A program made the position numbers and the translations under genes. The notes below the pieces were generated by a model. It ran no database searches. It saw only the letters and a program-made list of their open reading frames with translations, and was not told the DNA's origin. A stretch of DNA of 64,000 nt from Amycolatopsis sp. CA-126428. GTDB taxonomy: Bacteria; Actinomycetota; Actinomycetes; Mycobacteriales; Pseudonocardiaceae. Where the stretch lies: assembly GCF_002904335.1 (NCBI RefSeq), contig NZ_PPHF01000030.1:124001-188000 (forward strand). The letters are read 5' to 3'. Shown piece by piece: positions 62,101 through 64,000 of this stretch (positions within the stretch are counted from its first letter, which is position 1; each line of letters opens with the position of its first letter).

Positions 62101-62259
62101 TTCAACGACATCATGGTCGAGCGCGCCGAGGCCGACACCAAGTTCACCGAGAAGTACTTCTCCGATAAAGAATTCCAGGGTCGCCTCACACGTGAGGCGC
62201 GCAAGGCGGCGTATCGGATGATCCGCCGTCGCCACGGCTTGTCCGACACGACCGCCTGA
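59113..62259 (+). CDS. hsdR: type I restriction endonuclease subunit HsdR
   Basis: A 1048-residue translocating nuclease. The PD-(D/E)xK site is Asp141 with Glu155-x-Lys157 (ELDLVLFVNG...AELKNP). Helicase motifs are Walker A SAGSGKSNT (about 312-320), DEAH (about 437-440, VDEAHSGQSG) and motif III FTATPK. A later motif is DKYQTGFDQP. The subunit translocates DNA and cleaves at a distance when HsdS meets an unmethylated site. Coupled to hsdS by a one-base overlap, and 34 bases ahead of the AIPR gene. Confidence 0.94.
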   Translation: MARAHTEEPFEDTIVEALVTSGWRPGDKDAYLPDLGLDPSQLVPFVEATQPDAWKTLEQFAGGNPAVAEKEFLRLVAKQIDQRGTLDVLRAGVKDRGVRIKLAYFRPAHTVAEGALDEYRRNRLSVTQQLRYSATSRHELDLVLFVNGLPVATAELKNPLTGSTVDDAMTQYRTTRDPKELLFAKRALVHFAVDTDMVFLTTRLRGEQTLFLPFNQGTGGPGNVGGAGNPPASADGSGYRTAYLWEQVWQKDNWIDLLKRFLHVQAAKGRTSVHDRPLIFPRYHQWHAVRSLTEHAARYGSGHNYLIMHSAGSGKSNTIGWLAHRLSTLHGSAEPGALDSAAVQTGRIEANQAVFHKIVVVTDRSVLDKQLQDTIYQFDHTPGVVQRITGTSGSKSAEVAEALANTASKIIIVTVQTFPHVLEGVSGLSGKRIAVIVDEAHSGQSGDSVSKLKKVLRGLGAEEAGDDTDPLTSSAMVEGRHPNLSYFAFTATPKTKTLQLFGIDDPVSGDKRAFHIYSMRQAIDEKFILDVLRNYTTFKTYWKVAKEGAENIEVNPDKAGAEIARLVYLNPATMEAHAEIIARHFHKSTRRQLGGRSKAMVVSRSRESALRMFTALHKAFDDLSLPNPGLLVAFSGSLAHNGAEVTEANINGFPESQLPDAFAYTRADDPHAASRGKPGGAPERKEYRILVVADKYQTGFDQPLLTTMYVEKPLAGVAAVQTLSRLNRTHPLKSQEDLFVLDFANEAEDIQREFKPYYEEAVTTPADPNLLYEKQRVLMDHQLLVPSEIQSFYDAYAEAQPAANGQSRLRGWEKKHAALVRLTDPARDRFAKLHHEDRDAAELFRSDLADYVRKYGFLTQVMQYTDDELEMLYLFAKHLLSQLMSRADPAMDVGAVDLTHLRVSKTGEHDVSLEPEGEQMLPGFDDGAAALPKDPRKALLSELIEEFNDRYGLGLSDADRLMYEERIVAAAGDPDLEQAAVASRNEGDFEMPFNQRFNDIMVERAEADTKFTEKYFSDKEFQGRLTREARKAAYRMIRRRHGLSDTTA

Positions 62260-62293
62260 CCGATCCCGGCCACTCGTGACGCAGGGGAGCGTA

Positions 62294-64000
62294 GTGAACA
62301 ACCAACCGGCCAAAACCCAGTCGCCGAACCAGGTTCGTCAGGTTCGCCAGGCATTGCTGCGAGAATTCTCGGAGCTGATCGATCTCTCGAACGTCGAGAC
62401 CTCGCGACCCGACGAGGTGGAGAAGCAGCTCCTGTCCCGATCACTGGCCGCACTGGCCGTTCGTAAGCTGACCGGCTGTAGCAGCCAAGTAGCCGCGGAG
62501 ACCGTGATCGACGGCCGCCACGACCAGGGCATCGACGCCGTCGCGTTGGCTGATGGAACTTCCGAAGTATTCCTGGTCCAGGCCAAGTGGAGTGAACGAG
62601 GTACAGCGGGCATCGACACCGCCGCCGCCCACAAGATGGTGGCAGGCTTCCGGCAGATCGAGGACCGCCGGTTCGAACGCTTCAACGCGCGGTTCCAGGC
62701 GATGGCAGAGAAGCTCCGAGCAGTGCTGGCCGAACCGCACCTGAGGGTCACCTTGGTGCAAGCGGTCATGGGTGATGGTCGGCTCGCGCCCGAAGTCACG
62801 CAGGTTTTCGAGGACGCGTGCACGGAGTTCAACGGCCACGGCCGCTACCTTCACTACAAGGTCCTGAGCAGCGCCGACTTTCACCAGCAGGTCAGGGACG
62901 ACCTATCGGAGATCCCTATCTCGCTCAAGATCAACATGTCGCAGTGGATCCACCGGGATCTTCCGGCGGATGCCTATCAAGGCAGCGTCGCCGCGGACGG
63001 AGTGGCACAGTGGTTCGCCGAGTTCGGTGACCGCTTGTTCGAGCAGAACGTACGGAAGTCGCTCGGACTCACCACCGTCAACCAAGCCATGGTCGACACC
63101 CTGGTGAACGACCCCATGAGCTTCTGGTCGCGGAACAACGGCATCACGGTGCTCTGCTCGGAGATCCAAACCAGCTATCCGTCCGGCCGGCGTCCGAACC
63201 TGCCGGTGGACCTCCACTTGAGCGGTGTCAGCGTGGTCAACGGGGCACAAACGGTGACCGCGATCCATGAGGCCTTCCGCAAAGCGCCAGAAGCCGTGCA
63301 GGACGCCGACGTGAGCGTCCGGGTCATCCAGGTGCCGGCAGACGATGCGGTGTTCGGTGGAGTCGTAACCCGGAGCACCAACACCCAGAATCACATGGAG
63401 CGCAGGGACTTCATCGCGCTCGACGAGGTCCAGATGGCGATCCGGGAAGATTTCGCACTGTCGCTGGACAAGACCTATGTCTTCAAACGAGGGGACATCG
63501 ATCCCGCGCCGGACGCGGGATGTTCGGTCGTCACCGCGGCGATCGCGTTGGCGTGCGCGCACCGGAATCCGGAGTTCGTCTTTCGAGCCAAACGAGACCG
63601 GGACCTCCTCTGGGAGGTCGACCGGGGCGGCGCGTATCCGAGCCTGTTCGGCAATCAGCCGTCGGCGGGCTTGATCTGGCACTCGGTGCAGCTCTTCCGC
63701 GAGATCAACAGTGTTCTCCGCCGAGAAGGAAAGAAGCTGGAGGGGCGCGCGTCGACGATTGTCGACCACGGCGACCTCATGCTCACCCATCTGGTCTTTC
63801 AGGCGATCGACGCGGAGGGCATCGAGGATGCCGACTCCGACTGGAGGATTCCGGCGAACCTGGACGAACTGGTCGTGGCGGCCATACGATGGCTGATTCA
63901 CGAAGTGGACAGCGCCTACGGTGCCGCCTCGTTCGTCACGAGCACGTTTGCCAAGCACGAGCGTTTTCTTGAGCTGGCGAAGCGGGTGCATGCGCGTCTC
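62294..64000 (+). CDS. AIPR family abortive-infection protein (3' truncated by window)
   Basis: GTG 62294 behind GCAGGGGAGC opens a frame that stays open to the window end (569 codons read). Family motifs are LFEQNVRKSLGL, DPMSFWSRNNGITVLC (Asn281-Asn282-Gly283) and GVSVVNGAQTVTAI (Asn316-Gly-x-Gln-Thr), typical of AIPR proteins. The N-terminus also has a possible nuclease-like segment (VEKQLLSRSLAALAV, QGIDAVAL, VFLVQAKWSE with Gln-x-Lys). AIPR proteins are linked to abortive infection and often ride with type I systems; their mechanism is unsettled. Confidence 0.85.
   Translation, partial: MNNQPAKTQSPNQVRQVRQALLREFSELIDLSNVETSRPDEVEKQLLSRSLAALAVRKLTGCSSQVAAETVIDGRHDQGIDAVALADGTSEVFLVQAKWSERGTAGIDTAAAHKMVAGFRQIEDRRFERFNARFQAMAEKLRAVLAEPHLRVTLVQAVMGDGRLAPEVTQVFEDACTEFNGHGRYLHYKVLSSADFHQQVRDDLSEIPISLKINMSQWIHRDLPADAYQGSVAADGVAQWFAEFGDRLFEQNVRKSLGLTTVNQAMVDTLVNDPMSFWSRNNGITVLCSEIQTSYPSGRRPNLPVDLHLSGVSVVNGAQTVTAIHEAFRKAPEAVQDADVSVRVIQVPADDAVFGGVVTRSTNTQNHMERRDFIALDEVQMAIREDFALSLDKTYVFKRGDIDPAPDAGCSVVTAAIALACAHRNPEFVFRAKRDRDLLWEVDRGGAYPSLFGNQPSAGLIWHSVQLFREINSVLRREGKKLEGRASTIVDHGDLMLTHLVFQAIDAEGIEDADSDWRIPANLDELVVAAIRWLIHEVDSAYGAASFVTSTFAKHERFLELAKRVHARL

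Noticed and set aside
1..64000. CRISPR array
   Set aside because: The only regular repeat is the 21-bp tandem array, which has no spacers, and no cas gene is present.

Overview
The window is very GC-rich, uses many GTG starts, and its genes overlap as ATGA, GTGA or TGATG. The gene families (MocR, SARP, PaaX, NHEJ polymerase domain, UPF0104, Ddn-like F420 enzymes) point to a filamentous actinobacterium. A Pseudonocardiales member such as Amycolatopsis is my best guess from gene style, not a proven assignment. No rRNA, intact tRNA or CRISPR array was seen.

Left part (1-14.3 kb), ordinary chromosome: the tail of an unknown gene; a DUF2306 membrane protein; an aromatic acyl-CoA module (bifunctional monooxygenase/OYE reductase coupled to an acyl-CoA dehydrogenase, a divergent Rid-like gene and a PaaX regulator); a GNAT; a P450-like protein of only 245 residues; a MarR/Ddn-type pair; an acyltransferase; a LysR/FAD-oxidase pair; an MpaB-type oxygenase; and a LigD polymerase-domain protein. 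A six-unit 21-bp tandem repeat follows.

14.4-21.8 kb holds a tightly overlapping cluster: CDP-alcohol phosphotransferase, MDR dehydrogenase, a QueD/PTPS homologue missing its catalytic residues, a GT4 glycosyltransferase, a methyltransferase, a UPF0104 flippase-like membrane protein, a GTP cyclohydrolase II homologue, a convergent creatininase-family amidohydrolase and an inositol-monophosphatase-like gene. The cyclohydrolase has Met120 where the classical enzyme has its key Tyr, the change I recall for S. coelicolor SCO6655, which stops at the formylated product FAPy. The neighbouring creatininase fold is the fold of the archaeal FAPy deformylase. Together the genes look like an uncharacterised GTP-derived, glycosylated, probably membrane-associated pathway.

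21.9-35.7 kb: a membrane Ser/Thr kinase, a degenerate paralogue of the cluster glycosyltransferase, a secreted GH92 mannosidase under a LacI-type palindrome, MocR/aldo-keto reductase and LysR/MFS pairs, a short secreted peptide of 58 residues, and a large SARP regulator.

35.8-64 kb is a defence region. First come a vWA gene, an unknown gene and an Mrr-type endonuclease, convergent with a membrane protein carrying a nucleoside-phosphorylase-like domain and a SEFIR domain that is split by one missing base. At 40.72-40.77 kb lies the 3' half of a tRNA-Arg(CCU), read as the far attachment site of an integrated element that extends rightward beyond the window. Inside it are an Xis-like gene, a sigma-like gene, a DUF6907-type gene, an AbiE-like toxin-antitoxin pair with its own operator, a complete type I Wadjet operon (jetABCD), two unknown genes, a decayed 0.65-kb stretch, and a five-gene operon (methylase-specificity fusion, hsdM, hsdS, hsdR, AIPR). 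The hsdS gene is strikingly AT-richer than its surroundings.

Two nearly identical 42-bp palindromes sit exactly at two convergent gene ends 15 kb apart, and look like a dispersed repeat used as a bidirectional terminator.
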